From JACCZR01 sp035296565 (GTDB lineage: Bacteria; Actinomycetota; Thermoleophilia; Solirubrobacterales; Thermoleophilaceae), in the NCBI GenBank assembly GCA_035296565.1, contig DATHAQ010000061.1:1-34277 (forward strand): a DNA stretch of 34,277 nucleotides. The letters are read 5' to 3'. A program made the position numbers and the translations under genes. Below the pieces are notes generated by a model. The model made no database searches. It had not been told where the DNA came from and was given only the letters and a program-made list of their open reading frames with translations. This document shows, one piece after another, positions 8,602 to 16,308 of the stretch (its first letter is position 1; the number at the start of each line of letters is the position of its first letter).

Positions 8602-10014
8602 TCAGCCCGCCCTCGCGATCGTCGCCTCGCCCACCACCAGGTCACCGTCGAGCAGCACGGCGGCCTGGCCGGGGGCCACCGCCTCGACCGGGCGCTCCAG
8701 CGAGAGCTCCAGCGCCTCGTGCTCGCCCGCGGCCGGGTCGCCGTCGACCCGGCACGCCATGGCCCGCGAGCGGTAGCGCAGCTTGACCGCGCTCACCCGT
8801 CGCCCGCGGCGGTGAAGGCGGGCCCTCTCCACGGCCACCCGGGTGGCGTCGAGCTCGTCGCGGGGCCCCACGACCACCCGGTTGCGCACGGCGTCCTTGG
8901 CGAGGACGAACAGCGGCTCCGGGCCGGCCACGCCCAGGCCGCGCCGCTGGCCGACCGTGAAAAGGTGTTGGCCGTCGTGGCCTCCTAGGCGCCGGCCGGA
9001 GCGGTCCACCACGTCGCCGCGCCGCTCGGCCAGGCGAGGCCCTCCGTGGCGGCGCAGGAAGCCGCGCGAACCCAGGCCGGCGACGAAGCACAGGTCCTGG
9101 CTCTCGCGCCGCTCGGCCACGGGTAGCGAGGCGGAGCGGGCGAGCTCACGGACGCGCGGCTTGCTGAGCCTGCCGAGCGGGAAGCGCAGCCGGGCCAGCC
9201 GCTCGGTGGGCAGGCGGGCGAGCATGTAGCTCTGGTCCTTGTCGCCGCTCTCGGCCGCGCACAGCAGCGGGCCCTCGCCATCCTCGCGCACGCGCGCGTA
9301 GTGACCGGTCGCCAGCGTTCCGGCCCCGAGGCGCTCGGCGGCGTCGAGCAGCGCGTCGAAGCGCACCTCGCCGTTGCAGCGCACGCAGGGGTTCGGGGTG
9401 AGTCCGGCGGCGTGGGCGTCGATGAACGGGTCGACGACGCCGGCCCGAAAGGCGTGGCGCAGGTCCAGCGTGAAGTGCGGCAGGCCCATCGTGTGGGCCA
9501 GCGAACGTGCGCCCAGCACGGCGCTGGGCGAGCAGCAGGAGCGCTCGCCGTCGGTGGCCGGGTCGGCCCACAGCTCGAGCGTCAGCGCCACCACGTCGTG
9601 GCCCTCCTCACGGAGGAGGTGAGCGGCCACGGCACTGTCCACGCCGCCGCTCAGCGCGACCGCCACGCGGCCAGTCACCGGGTCCAGGTCACCGGCGCCG
9701 TCGCGCAGCGCGGCGCCAAGCGCCCGGTGCAGCGCGTCGGCGGCCAGCTCGGCCGCGTGGCGGCCGGCAGGGGTCAGCCCGCCCGCGGCCGCGGCCACGT
9801 CGGCGGTGGTGATCCGTGCGGCCTCGAGCAGCGGCGCCCCCTCGGCCAGCCCGGCCAGGCCGGCGCCCGCCGCGTGCAGCGCGCCGCAGCCCTCCAGCTC
9901 GCAGTCCACGTCGCCCACGCGGCCCCCGCGCGCGTCGAGAGAGACGCGCACGAGGTCGCCGCAGGGCGAGCCGCCCGCGGCGCCCGAGTGGGGATGGACC
10001 GGATTCGGGGCCAA
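8602..10014 (-). CDS. mnmA: tRNA-specific 2-thiouridylase MnmA with N-terminal IscU/NifU-like domain
   Basis: Thiolates U34 of tRNA-Lys, -Glu and -Gln. 470 residues from the TTG at 10014. Residues 1-100 look like an IscU/NifU-N scaffold domain: a SPCGD motif (Cys18, Asp20), an EGCGAL motif (Cys43) and an RHAAELAADAL helix. In the last, the residue matching the third IscU Cys is Ala87, while the preceding His86 is kept. Residues about 115-470 are MnmA: P-loop ALSGGVDSAV, the NPCVRCNGEVRF motif with the catalytic Cys, DKDQSYML, and ESQDLCFV with the second catalytic Cys. The start is uncertain: an ATG at 10134 is in frame, but codons 10020-10134 lose the G/C third-position bias seen in real genes here. 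MnmA alone is about 360 residues, so the extra domain is a true extension. It lies 2 bp upstream of the anti-sigma-like gene. Confidence 0.9.
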   Translation of the reverse strand: MAPNPVHPHSGAAGGSPCGDLVRVSLDARGGRVGDVDCELEGCGALHAAGAGLAGLAEGAPLLEAARITTADVAAAAGGLTPAGRHAAELAADALHRALGAALRDGAGDLDPVTGRVAVALSGGVDSAVAAHLLREEGHDVVALTLELWADPATDGERSCCSPSAVLGARSLAHTMGLPHFTLDLRHAFRAGVVDPFIDAHAAGLTPNPCVRCNGEVRFDALLDAAERLGAGTLATGHYARVREDGEGPLLCAAESGDKDQSYMLARLPTERLARLRFPLGRLSKPRVRELARSASLPVAERRESQDLCFVAGLGSRGFLRRHGGPRLAERRGDVVDRSGRRLGGHDGQHLFTVGQRRGLGVAGPEPLFVLAKDAVRNRVVVGPRDELDATRVAVERARLHRRGRRVSAVKLRYRSRAMACRVDGDPAAGEHEALELSLERPVEAVAPGQAAVLLDGDLVVGEATIARAG

Positions 10015-10034
10015 GTAGCTACTCAGGGTGACAG

Positions 10035-10072
10035 AGGCCCCAGCTTGCCGCTGCTGTCCGGGAGTTGGGCCT
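10035..10072 (-). other. Structured leader upstream of mnmA (unknown role)
   Basis: The stretch 10015-10178 between aspS and mnmA has no coding bias. On the minus strand it can fold: AGGCCC at 10072-10067 pairs with GGGCCT at 10040-10035, with an inner CAGC/GCTG hairpin (loop GGCAA). It could be a leader structure or part of a termination signal. It matches no riboswitch or RNA family that I recognise. Confidence 0.25.
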
Positions 10073-10178
10073 GCATCTGCAAGCGTGGGTGTTCTCCGGA
10101 GCGCCCCACGAGGAGCCCCGAGTCGAACTCCCATCCCGTTGGTGTTGGCTCAACGTGTGAGAGACGGCTGGCGCACAA

Positions 10179-10197
10179 GCTCGGGCCGGGGCCGAGC
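10179..10197 (-). terminator. Possible hairpin terminator after aspS
   Basis: A perfect 6-bp stem GCTCGG/CCGAGC with a 7-nt loop begins 14 bp after the aspS stop codon on the minus strand. It is followed by TTGTGC rather than a clear T run, so it is at best a weak or U-poor terminator of the kind found in high-GC bacteria. Confidence 0.3.
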
Positions 10198-10210
10198 ATA
10201 GCGTCGGAGC

Positions 10211-11974
10211 TCAAGGCCGACCGCTGCCCTGGGGACGCAAGCCGAGCTCCCTGAGCTGTTCGGCGTCGACCGGCGCCGGAGCGCCGGTGAGCGGGTCGCT
10301 TCCGCTCGCCGTCTTGGGGAAGGCGATCACGTCACGGATAGATCCGCGGCCGGCCAGCAGCGTGACGATCCTGTCCAGGCCGAATGCGATCCCCCCGTGG
10401 GGCGGGGCGCCGTAGCGCAGCGCCTCGAGCAGGAACCCGAAGCGCTCACGTGCCTCCGCGGGGCCTATGCCCAACGCGTCGAAGACCTTCTGCTGCACGT
10501 CGGGGCGGTTGATGCGGATGGAGCCGCCGCCCAGCTCCCAGCCGTCGAGCACGACGTCGTAGGCGCGGCTGCGCCAGCTGCCCGGCTCGCCATCGAGGTC
10601 GCCGGTCGGCGCGGTGAATGGGTGGTGCAGGGGGTCGTAGCGCCCTGCCTCGTCGTCCCACTCGAACATCGGGAAGTCGACCACCCACAGCAGGTCGTGC
10701 GCGCCGTCGTGCGCCGGCCCGGCCACCTCCAGCCGCAGGGCGCCCAGCACCCGGGCGGCCACCTCGGCGCGGTCCGCGACGATCAGAACCGTGTCGCCCT
10801 CCGACGCTCCGAGCGCGTCCCGGGCGCGGCCGACTTCATCCTCGGAGAGGAACTTGGCCACGGGCGAGCGCAGGCTGCCGCCCTCCTCCACGACTCCCCA
10901 CACGAGGCCGCCGGCTCCCAGCGACTGCGCCTGCTCGGTCAGGGCGTCGAAGCGGCTGCGTGGGAACTCGCCGGACGCCTTTAGCCCCCTCACCACCCCG
11001 CCGGAGTCGATGACACTCGCGAAGACCTTGAACTCCGAGCCGCGAAAGGCCTCGGTCAGCTCGACGATCTCGTGGCCCACGCGACGGTCGGGGCGGTCAG
11101 TGCCGTAGCGCAGGATCGCCTCGTCGTAGGAGAGGCGGTCGAGCGGAAGCTCGACGTCGATGCCGCCCACCGCGAGCACGTCGCGCAGCAGCGGGTCGAC
11201 CAGGGCCATGACGTCCTCCTCGTCGACGAACGACATCTCCACGTCGAGCTGGGTGAACTCCGGCTGGCGGTCGGCCCGGAAGGCCTCGTCGCGAAAGCAG
11301 CGGACGATCTGGAAGTAGCGCTCGAAGCCGCCGACCATCAGCAGCTGCTTGAACAGCTGCGGCGACTGGGGCAGCGCGTACCACGAGCCCGGCTGGAGCC
11401 GGGCGGGGACCAGGAAGTCGCGCGCCCCCTCCGGCGTGGAGCGCGTGAGCATCGGCGTCTCGACCTCGAGGAAGCCCTCCTCGCCGAGGCGCACCCGCAT
11501 CACGCGCGTCACCTCGTGGCGCAGCACGATCGCGTCGCGCATGTGCTCGCGGCGCAGGTCGAGGTAGCGGTAGCGCAGGCGCAGCTCCTCGCCCACGGGG
11601 TCTTCCTCGACGATCTCGAAGGGCGGCGTCGCCGAGTCGGCGAGCAGCTCGAGCTCGCGCACGTTGAGCTCCACCTCACCGGTGGGCAACGCCGGGTTCA
11701 CCGTGCCCTCCTCGCGGCGCACCAGCTTGCCGCGGGCCGACAGGACGTACTCGCCGCGCAGGCGCTCGGCCGCCGTGTGCGCCGCGGGCGCCTCCTCGGG
11801 TCGGAAGACGAGCTGCACGAGGCCCGTACGATCGCGTAGGTCGATGAAGATCAGGCCGCCGTGGTCGCGGCGGCGGTGAACCCAGCCGGCCACGCGCAGC
11901 TCCTCACCCACGCGGTCCGCGCGCAGGTCGCCGGCCCAGGCGTCGCGGTAGGCGTTGGCGCGCGGCGGTTTCAC
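10211..11974 (-). CDS. aspS: Aspartyl-tRNA synthetase, probably non-discriminating (Asp/Asn)
   Basis: 587 residues, bacterial-type class II AspRS. An N-terminal OB-fold anticodon domain (GWVHRRRDHGG...) is followed by the catalytic core with LRYRYLDLRR, FLEVETPMLTRSTPEGARDF, the FRDEAFRADRQPEFTQLD motif 2 region, a GAD insertion domain and GIAFGLDRIV motif 3. The His in RRRDHGG is the residue which, in Pseudomonas-type enzymes, goes with charging both tRNA-Asp and tRNA-Asn; discriminating E. coli AspRS has Leu there. If so, Asn-tRNA would be finished by GatCAB. The GTG start at 11974 overlaps the hisS stop as GTGA, so hisS and aspS are coupled. Confidence 0.96.
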   Translation of the reverse strand: MKPPRANAYRDAWAGDLRADRVGEELRVAGWVHRRRDHGGLIFIDLRDRTGLVQLVFRPEEAPAAHTAAERLRGEYVLSARGKLVRREEGTVNPALPTGEVELNVRELELLADSATPPFEIVEEDPVGEELRLRYRYLDLRREHMRDAIVLRHEVTRVMRVRLGEEGFLEVETPMLTRSTPEGARDFLVPARLQPGSWYALPQSPQLFKQLLMVGGFERYFQIVRCFRDEAFRADRQPEFTQLDVEMSFVDEEDVMALVDPLLRDVLAVGGIDVELPLDRLSYDEAILRYGTDRPDRRVGHEIVELTEAFRGSEFKVFASVIDSGGVVRGLKASGEFPRSRFDALTEQAQSLGAGGLVWGVVEEGGSLRSPVAKFLSEDEVGRARDALGASEGDTVLIVADRAEVAARVLGALRLEVAGPAHDGAHDLLWVVDFPMFEWDDEAGRYDPLHHPFTAPTGDLDGEPGSWRSRAYDVVLDGWELGGGSIRINRPDVQQKVFDALGIGPAEARERFGFLLEALRYGAPPHGGIAFGLDRIVTLLAGRGSIRDVIAFPKTASGSDPLTGAPAPVDAEQLRELGLRPQGSGRP

Positions 11975-13176
11975 GCGACCTCCCTCAGCACTTCCTGCAC
12001 GCCGTCCACCTCGCGCTGCTCCCCGGTCTCCATGTCCTTGAGCTCGAACGCGTCCCCGAGGATCACGGTGTGGCGCACGCCGAGGCGGTCGGCCTGCTTG
12101 AGCTGCCCCTTCAGCGAGCGCGTCGTGTGCTCGAGCTCGGCCGCGACGCCCGCCGCGCGCAGGTCATTCGCGACGCCGAAGGCCTCCTCGCGGCGCTCGG
12201 GCTTGGCGACGGCGACGAACACGCCTCGGGGGGGGCCCTCGACCGGCTCGGGCTGCGCGAGCAGGATCCGCTCGATCCCTGCGGCCCAGCCCACGCCGGG
12301 CGTCGGTGACCCGCCCAGCAGCTCGACGAGGCCGTCGTAGCGCCCGCCGCCGCCGAGGGCCGCCTGGGCGCCCAGGACGCCGCTCTCGAACTCGAACACC
12401 GTGCGCGTGTAGTAGTCCAGCCCGCGCACGAGTCCCGGGTCGACCTCGTAGGCCAGGCCGGCGTCGTCGAGCAGCGAGCGCACCGCGGCGAAGTGCTCGG
12501 CGTCCTCGTCGTCGAGGCGGTCGATCAGCTTGGGCGCCTCGGCCATCACGGCCTGGGTGCCCGCGTCGTCGGAGTCGAACGCCCGCAGCGGGTTGAGGTC
12601 CAGGCGCGCCCGCACCGGCTCGGACAGCTCGCCCTCGCGGGCCCCCAGCCAGTCGCGCAGCTCGTCGCGGTACGCGGAGCGGGTGCGCGGGTTGCCCAGG
12701 CTCGAGATGCGCACGCTCACCTCCCGGCAGCCCTCCAGCAGCTGCGAGAGCAGCACGATCAGCTCGGCGTCGGCCGACGGCTCGTCGGTGCCCAGCACCT
12801 CGGCACCCACCTGGCTGAACTGGCGAAAGCGCCCCGCCTGCGGGGCCTCGTGGCGGAAGAACGGGCCCCAGTACCAGAGCTTCACCGGCTGCGCGCGCTT
12901 GTGCATGCCGTGCTCGACGTAGGCGCGGCAGATCGGGGCGGTGCCCTCGGGCCGCAGCGTCAGCGAGCGCCCCGCCTTGTCCTCGAAGGTGAACATCTCC
13001 TTCTGCACGACGTCGGTGGACTGCCCGATTCCGCGCGCGAAGAGCTCGGTCTCCTCGAAGACCGGCGTCTCGACGTACTCGTACATCGCGGTGTCGAGCA
13101 GGTCGCGGGAGCGGGACAGGAGCGCGAGCCGCTCCTCCCCGTCGAGGACGTCGAATGTGCCCCGAGGGGCCTTCAG
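11971..13176 (-). CDS. hisS: Histidyl-tRNA synthetase with apparent CTG start
   Basis: 401 residues. The class II core is clear: DVVQKEMFTFEDKAGRSL, the motif 2 segment LRPEGTAPICRAYVEHGM, FRHEAPQAGRFRQF, the His-A motif LVRGLDYYTRTVFEF and GGGGRYDGL, then the C-terminal anticodon-binding domain. The first ATG in frame is at 13086, but the 30 codons before it spell the conserved family N-terminus (LKAPRGTFDVLDGEERL). These contain no ATG, GTG or TTG. The frame begins with CTG at 13176, which overlaps the upstream TGA as CTGA, exactly like the GTGA couplings elsewhere, and has GGAG 8 nt upstream. I therefore place the start at CTG. A base error hiding an ordinary start is the alternative. Confidence 0.93.
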   Translation of the reverse strand: MKAPRGTFDVLDGEERLALLSRSRDLLDTAMYEYVETPVFEETELFARGIGQSTDVVQKEMFTFEDKAGRSLTLRPEGTAPICRAYVEHGMHKRAQPVKLWYWGPFFRHEAPQAGRFRQFSQVGAEVLGTDEPSADAELIVLLSQLLEGCREVSVRISSLGNPRTRSAYRDELRDWLGAREGELSEPVRARLDLNPLRAFDSDDAGTQAVMAEAPKLIDRLDDEDAEHFAAVRSLLDDAGLAYEVDPGLVRGLDYYTRTVFEFESGVLGAQAALGGGGRYDGLVELLGGSPTPGVGWAAGIERILLAQPEPVEGPPRGVFVAVAKPERREEAFGVANDLRAAGVAAELEHTTRSLKGQLKQADRLGVRHTVILGDAFELKDMETGEQREVDGVQEVLREVA

Positions 13177-13811
13177 CGTGCGAGCTCCGCCAGGAACGGG
13201 TTGGTGGCCCGCTCGGCGCCCAGCGTGGTCACGCCCATGTGACCGGGATAGACCGTCGTCTCCTCGGGCAGCGACTCGACCAGCGAGCGGATCGAGCGCA
13301 TGAGCGTCGGCCCGTCGCCCCCGGGCAGGTCGACGCGGCCGACCGAGCCCTGGAACAGGACGTCGCCGGAGAAGACCACCCCTTCGTCGGGGATGGAGAA
13401 GGTCACGTGGCCGGGGCTGTGACCCGGGGTGAACAGCACCTCGATGTCGAAGCCGGCCAGCTGGAGCGTCTCGCCGCCCTCGAGATCGTGCTCGGCGTCG
13501 TAGCTCTCGAAGGGCCCGAAGCCCGGCCAGGGCACGAAGCTCATGATGTCAGCGAGCACGGGCCGTTCGATCTTCGGCACCCACACCTCGGCGCCGGTGG
13601 CCTTGGCCACGGGAGCGACCGCGCCCACGTGATCGAAGTGCGTGTGGGTGAGCAGGATCCCGTCGAGCGTGACCCCCGGCTCCTCGAGCGCCCCGAGCAG
13701 CTTCGACGCCTCGTCGCCGGGGTCGACGATCAGCGCGCGGTCGGAGCTGTCGCGCCGGAAGATGTAGCTGTTCTCGGCCACCTGGCCGACGGTGAACATG
13801 CGCACGTCCAT
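13173..13811 (-). CDS. Glyoxalase II-like metallo-beta-lactamase hydrolase
   Basis: 212 residues from ATG 13811 (MDVRMFTVGQVAENSYIF). The metal-binding THTHFDHVG motif (H-x-H-x-D-H) is near residue 60, and the further ligands appear in FTPGHSPGH, FSGDVLF and VYPGHMG. This is the small hydroxyacylglutathione hydrolase-like family that very often sits just upstream of hisS in actinobacteria; its substrate is not established and may be a thioester other than glutathione, which these bacteria usually lack. A longer frame upstream to 14024 is rejected because it only shadows the next gene. Its stop overlaps the proposed hisS start by 4 bp, so the two are likely co-translated. Confidence 0.88.
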   Translation of the reverse strand: MDVRMFTVGQVAENSYIFRRDSSDRALIVDPGDEASKLLGALEEPGVTLDGILLTHTHFDHVGAVAPVAKATGAEVWVPKIERPVLADIMSFVPWPGFGPFESYDAEHDLEGGETLQLAGFDIEVLFTPGHSPGHVTFSIPDEGVVFSGDVLFQGSVGRVDLPGGDGPTLMRSIRSLVESLPEETTVYPGHMGVTTLGAERATNPFLAELAR

Positions 13812-13822
13812 GGCCGCCGAGC

Positions 13823-14176
13823 CTAGCCCTTCCCCCTGGCCTTGCGCCGCTGGCGCATGTTGTAGAAGAGCCTGTCGGTGCCGTAGCCCAGCGGCACATA
13901 GATCAGGAACACGAAAACGGTCAGCACGGCCGCCTGGCCGATGGGGCGGCCGAACAGCGGCGAAGCCAGCAGCACTCCGAAGATGACCGCCGCGATCGCG
14001 GCGCGGTTCAGCGCGCCGCGCCACGTCGGCTCGCGGTTCATGCGCTCCTCGCGGCGCGCGCGGGCATCCGCCTTGGGCTCGCCCTTGCCCTTGGGCCGCG
14101 CCTTGGTACCCGAGACCACGGTGCCGGCCGGCGTGCCCTTGTGCTTGCGCCTGCGCTTTCGCTTGGTCTGGGCCAT
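13823..14176 (-). CDS. Small two-helix membrane protein with basic N-terminus
   Basis: 117 residues. Residues 1-48 are very rich in Lys and Arg (MAQTKRKRRRKHKG...) and probably cytoplasmic or nucleic-acid-facing. Two hydrophobic helices follow at about 55-74 and 79-97, ending in a basic tail RQRRKARGKG. It sits between a formiminotransferase-like gene (2 bp upstream) and the glyoxalase II-like gene (11 bp downstream), so it is probably part of the same transcript. I do not recognise a named family. Its position upstream of the hydrolase-hisS pair and its normal codon bias support a real gene. Confidence 0.75.
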   Translation of the reverse strand: MAQTKRKRRRKHKGTPAGTVVSGTKARPKGKGEPKADARARREERMNREPTWRGALNRAAIAAVIFGVLLASPLFGRPIGQAAVLTVFVFLIYVPLGYGTDRLFYNMRQRRKARGKG

Positions 14177-14178
14177 GC

Positions 14179-15063
14179 TCAGCCCAATCCTCGCAACACC
14201 TGCTCGATCAGGTGCCGCTCCGGGCTGAAACCGCGCATGGCGAGGTCCTCGGGAAAGCCCTCGAATGCCGCCTCGGGGGCCAGGCCCACGAGCTCGGCTT
14301 CGGCAACGGGCGCTCGGACCCGGACGAACTCCACGACCTCGCGCAGTGGCGTGCGGCGGTGATCCTCCACGTTGGTCGAGACCTGGGCCCGACCGCGGTC
14401 GGGCAGGAAGACTCCCAGGGCCCGGACCCCCTCCAACCCTCCGCCGCTCTCGCGCAGCTCGCCGGCGATCCGCTGCGCGAGCTCCAGGTCGTCGCTCACG
14501 AGGTCCAGGTTGAACGCCACCAAGGGCGGGCGCGCGGCGGCGAGCAGGACACCCGCGCTGGGATGCGAGCGCGGCGGCCCGAAGTCGGGCACCACCTCGC
14601 CGCTCTGAATCCGCGCGGCCAGCGCCTCCCAGCCGCCCGCGCGCAGGTTCGCGCGAAGGCGGTGTTCGGGACGCGTGGCCAGCTCGCCGTAGAGCACCAC
14701 CGGCACGTCGAGCTCATCGCCGATCAGGTTGGCCGCCGTGAGCACGGCGGCGCAGGCCGGCCCACGGCGGTCGTCGTCGAGGTGCACGACCGGCATCACG
14801 TCCAGCGCACCCACCCGCGGATGCAGCCCGTCGTGCTCGCGCAGGTCGATGCGGGCGACGGCCTCGCGCGCGCCCCCGAGCAAGGCCTCCGGAAGGTCCG
14901 CGGATGAGCCCGCCAGCGTGAAGACGCTGCGGTGGTGATCCGGGTCGGCGTGCAGGTCGAGCAGCCGCGCCGGGTGAAAGCCGGCTCCGATGGCCTCGAT
15001 CGCTTCCTGGTCGCGCCCCTCGCTGGCGTTGGGCACCGCGAGCAGCGACAGCGGATCGGCCAC
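14179..15063 (-). CDS. Glutamate formiminotransferase family protein
   Basis: 294 residues from GTG 15063 (VADPLSLLAVPNASEGRD). The NASEGRD start, the DPDHHRSVFTLAG segment and EHDGLHPRVGALDVMPVV are hallmarks of the N-terminal half of formiminotransferase-cyclodeaminase, which moves the formimino group from formiminoglutamate to tetrahydrofolate in histidine breakdown. The cyclodeaminase half is absent, as in many bacterial stand-alone enzymes. No hut genes are nearby, so whether it takes part in histidine degradation here is open; it could be a folate one-carbon enzyme with another donor. It is the first gene of the long minus-strand block, divergent from the SnoaL-like pair. Confidence 0.85.
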   Translation of the reverse strand: MADPLSLLAVPNASEGRDQEAIEAIGAGFHPARLLDLHADPDHHRSVFTLAGSSADLPEALLGGAREAVARIDLREHDGLHPRVGALDVMPVVHLDDDRRGPACAAVLTAANLIGDELDVPVVLYGELATRPEHRLRANLRAGGWEALAARIQSGEVVPDFGPPRSHPSAGVLLAAARPPLVAFNLDLVSDDLELAQRIAGELRESGGGLEGVRALGVFLPDRGRAQVSTNVEDHRRTPLREVVEFVRVRAPVAEAELVGLAPEAAFEGFPEDLAMRGFSPERHLIEQVLRGLG

Positions 15064-15217
15064 GGCGCTCAATCTAGATTGCCGCGCCCCGCGGCAAGGG
15101 CTCCCGCGCCCGCGCAGGCCGCCGCGCCGGCGGCGGCCAGCAGCGCCCAGGGGAGCCAGCCCGGCGGCGGGGATCAGCCATCGCCGGTCAGGAACTCCGC
15201 GGGATACTGGGCGGGCG

Positions 15218-15625
15218 ATGGCGCAGGAGAACATCGAGCTCGCGCGGCGGACCTGGGAGCTCTGGAGCGAGGGCGCTGACGACGAGGTCGCTCGGCAACT
15301 CGCACCCGACGTGGAGTGGCACCACCAGATCGGCGTCGGAACTCCGCTGGAGGGCATCTATCGGGGGCCCGAGGAAGTACTCGAATTGTCCGCCGCGTTT
15401 CGCGACGCGTTCGACGTGGCTGGTATCGAAATCGAGGACGTGCGCGACCTCTCCTCCACCGAGGTCCTGGTGCTCGGGCACCTTCATCTCGAAGGCAGAG
15501 GGAGCGGTGCGGCCGTGACGACTCCCTTTGGCGCTGTGACGGAAATCCGCGATGGACTCGCCGTGCGGCAGAGATTCTGGTCGGACCAGGGCAAGGCCCT
15601 CGAGGCCGCGGGGCTGTCGGAGTAG
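15218..15625 (+). CDS. SnoaL-like (NTF2 fold) protein 1
   Basis: 135 residues from ATG 15218 (MAQENIELARRTWELWSEG). The start helix, the D-x-V-E-W-H strand, the P-L-x-G-x-Y-R-G-P-E-E segment and a central VLVLGHLHLEGRGSG strand fit the NTF2/SnoaL-like fold, whose members range from isomerases and hydrolases to non-enzymatic binding domains. A longer frame upstream is a shadow. It is followed after 3 bp by a paralogue that begins with the same M-x-Q-E-N motif and ends in the same ALEAAGLSE, so the two arose by tandem duplication. Substrate unknown. Confidence 0.85.
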   Translation: MAQENIELARRTWELWSEGADDEVARQLAPDVEWHHQIGVGTPLEGIYRGPEEVLELSAAFRDAFDVAGIEIEDVRDLSSTEVLVLGHLHLEGRGSGAAVTTPFGAVTEIRDGLAVRQRFWSDQGKALEAAGLSE

Positions 15626-15628
15626 GCG

Positions 15629-16030
15629 ATGTCGCAGGAGAACGTGGAGATCGTGCGGGGGATCTACGCGCACTGGGCACGGGGCGAGATGCAGGCGGGC
15701 GTCGACATTTTCGATCCCGAGATCGACTTCAAGTCGTTCATGCCCGATGTAATGGATTGGGTCGTCGCCCATGGTCCCGAGGAAGTGGAAGCCTTCATGC
15801 GCGAGTTCCTCGCGCAGTGGGCGAACTACAGACTGATTGGCGAAGAGTTCCGCGACGCGGGTACCAAGGTCTTCGTGGGCGGACACCAGGCGGCGCGCGG
15901 AAGGCAGAGCGGAGCCGAAGTCGAGCTGCCCATGCACTCTGTCTGGACGTTTCGCGCCGAGAAGGTGGTCGGGCTTCGGTTCAGCCCGCGGCGCGAAGAG
16001 GCCCTCGAAGCCGCCGGCCTGTCGGAGTAA
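15629..16030 (+). CDS. SnoaL-like (NTF2 fold) protein 2
   Basis: 133 residues from ATG 15629 (MSQENVEIVRGIYAHWARG). Same NTF2-like family as its upstream neighbour, which it follows by 3 bp: shared N-terminal motif, an FDPEIDFKSFMPD strand where the paralogue has ...LAPDVEWHHQ, a GPEEVEAF helix, and an identical last nine residues. The middle has diverged strongly, so the pair probably binds different ligands. Base composition (more A/T at third positions) is slightly below that of the housekeeping block. No catalytic residues can be assigned with confidence. Confidence 0.84.
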   Translation: MSQENVEIVRGIYAHWARGEMQAGVDIFDPEIDFKSFMPDVMDWVVAHGPEEVEAFMREFLAQWANYRLIGEEFRDAGTKVFVGGHQAARGRQSGAEVELPMHSVWTFRAEKVVGLRFSPRREEALEAAGLSE

Positions 16031-16213
16031 CGACTTCGAGCGGTGGGGGCACCGCTCGGCCCAAGTATCGGCCTGCTGGCCGACAACGATTTCCGGGCCG
16101 CGTGGGAGCGCTGGCCAACAATGTCCGCTGTTGCCACCCGCGTTGCCACCCCGCGGCCGAGGAACTCGCAAGGGCCCCGAGAACCGCTCTTACGCGGGCT
16201 ATGCTCGACCCGC

Positions 16214-16286
16214 GGCTCCGTAGCTCAGCGGTTAGAGCGCACCACTCATAATGGTGAGGTCCCTGGTTCAAATCCAGGCGGAGCTA
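16214..16286 (+). tRNA. tRNA-Met (CAT anticodon)
   Basis: A full cloverleaf can be drawn: acceptor GGCTCCG/CGGAGCT (one G-T pair), D-arm GCTC/GAGC, anticodon stem CACCA/TGGTG around the loop CTCATAA (anticodon CAT), and T-arm CCTGG/CCAGG around TTCAAAT. The discriminator is A and CCA is not encoded. The acceptor start and loop resemble elongator tRNA-Met, but a tRNA-Ile2 whose C34 is modified to lysidine has the same anticodon and cannot be fully excluded. Its 3' half is repeated 650 bp downstream. Confidence 0.93.
16252..16285 (+). repeat. tRNA-Met 3'-half, first copy of direct repeat (possible attL)
   Basis: 34 nt from the anticodon 3' stem to the end of the acceptor stem. It recurs at 16902-16935 with one mismatch (T to C at the ninth base). 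The sequences on both sides of the two copies are unrelated, so the repeat has sharp edges, as in tRNA-targeted integration. Confidence 0.7.
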
Positions 16287-16308
16287 CTGCCCTCCCATCT
16301 CGCCGAGA

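Noticed and set aside
8602..10134. The ATG at 10134 as the mnmA start.
   Set aside because: The 40 extra codons have lost the G/C bias of third positions and overlap a region with possible RNA hairpins; the IscU-like domain starts near 10014.
10085..10140. A tRNA-like T-arm (GGAGTTCGACTC) on the minus strand between aspS and mnmA.
   Set aside because: No 5-bp T-stem closes properly and no acceptor, anticodon arm or D-arm could be paired around it; not a tRNA or tmRNA.
13173..14024. A longer start for the glyoxalase II-like gene.
   Set aside because: The extension overlaps the small membrane protein gene in another frame and has no family similarity; the ATG at 13811 fits the family start.
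16131..16156. Two near copies of GTTGCCACCC, considered as a CRISPR-like or iteron repeat.
   Set aside because: Only two short copies with no regular spacing, no cas or replication genes.
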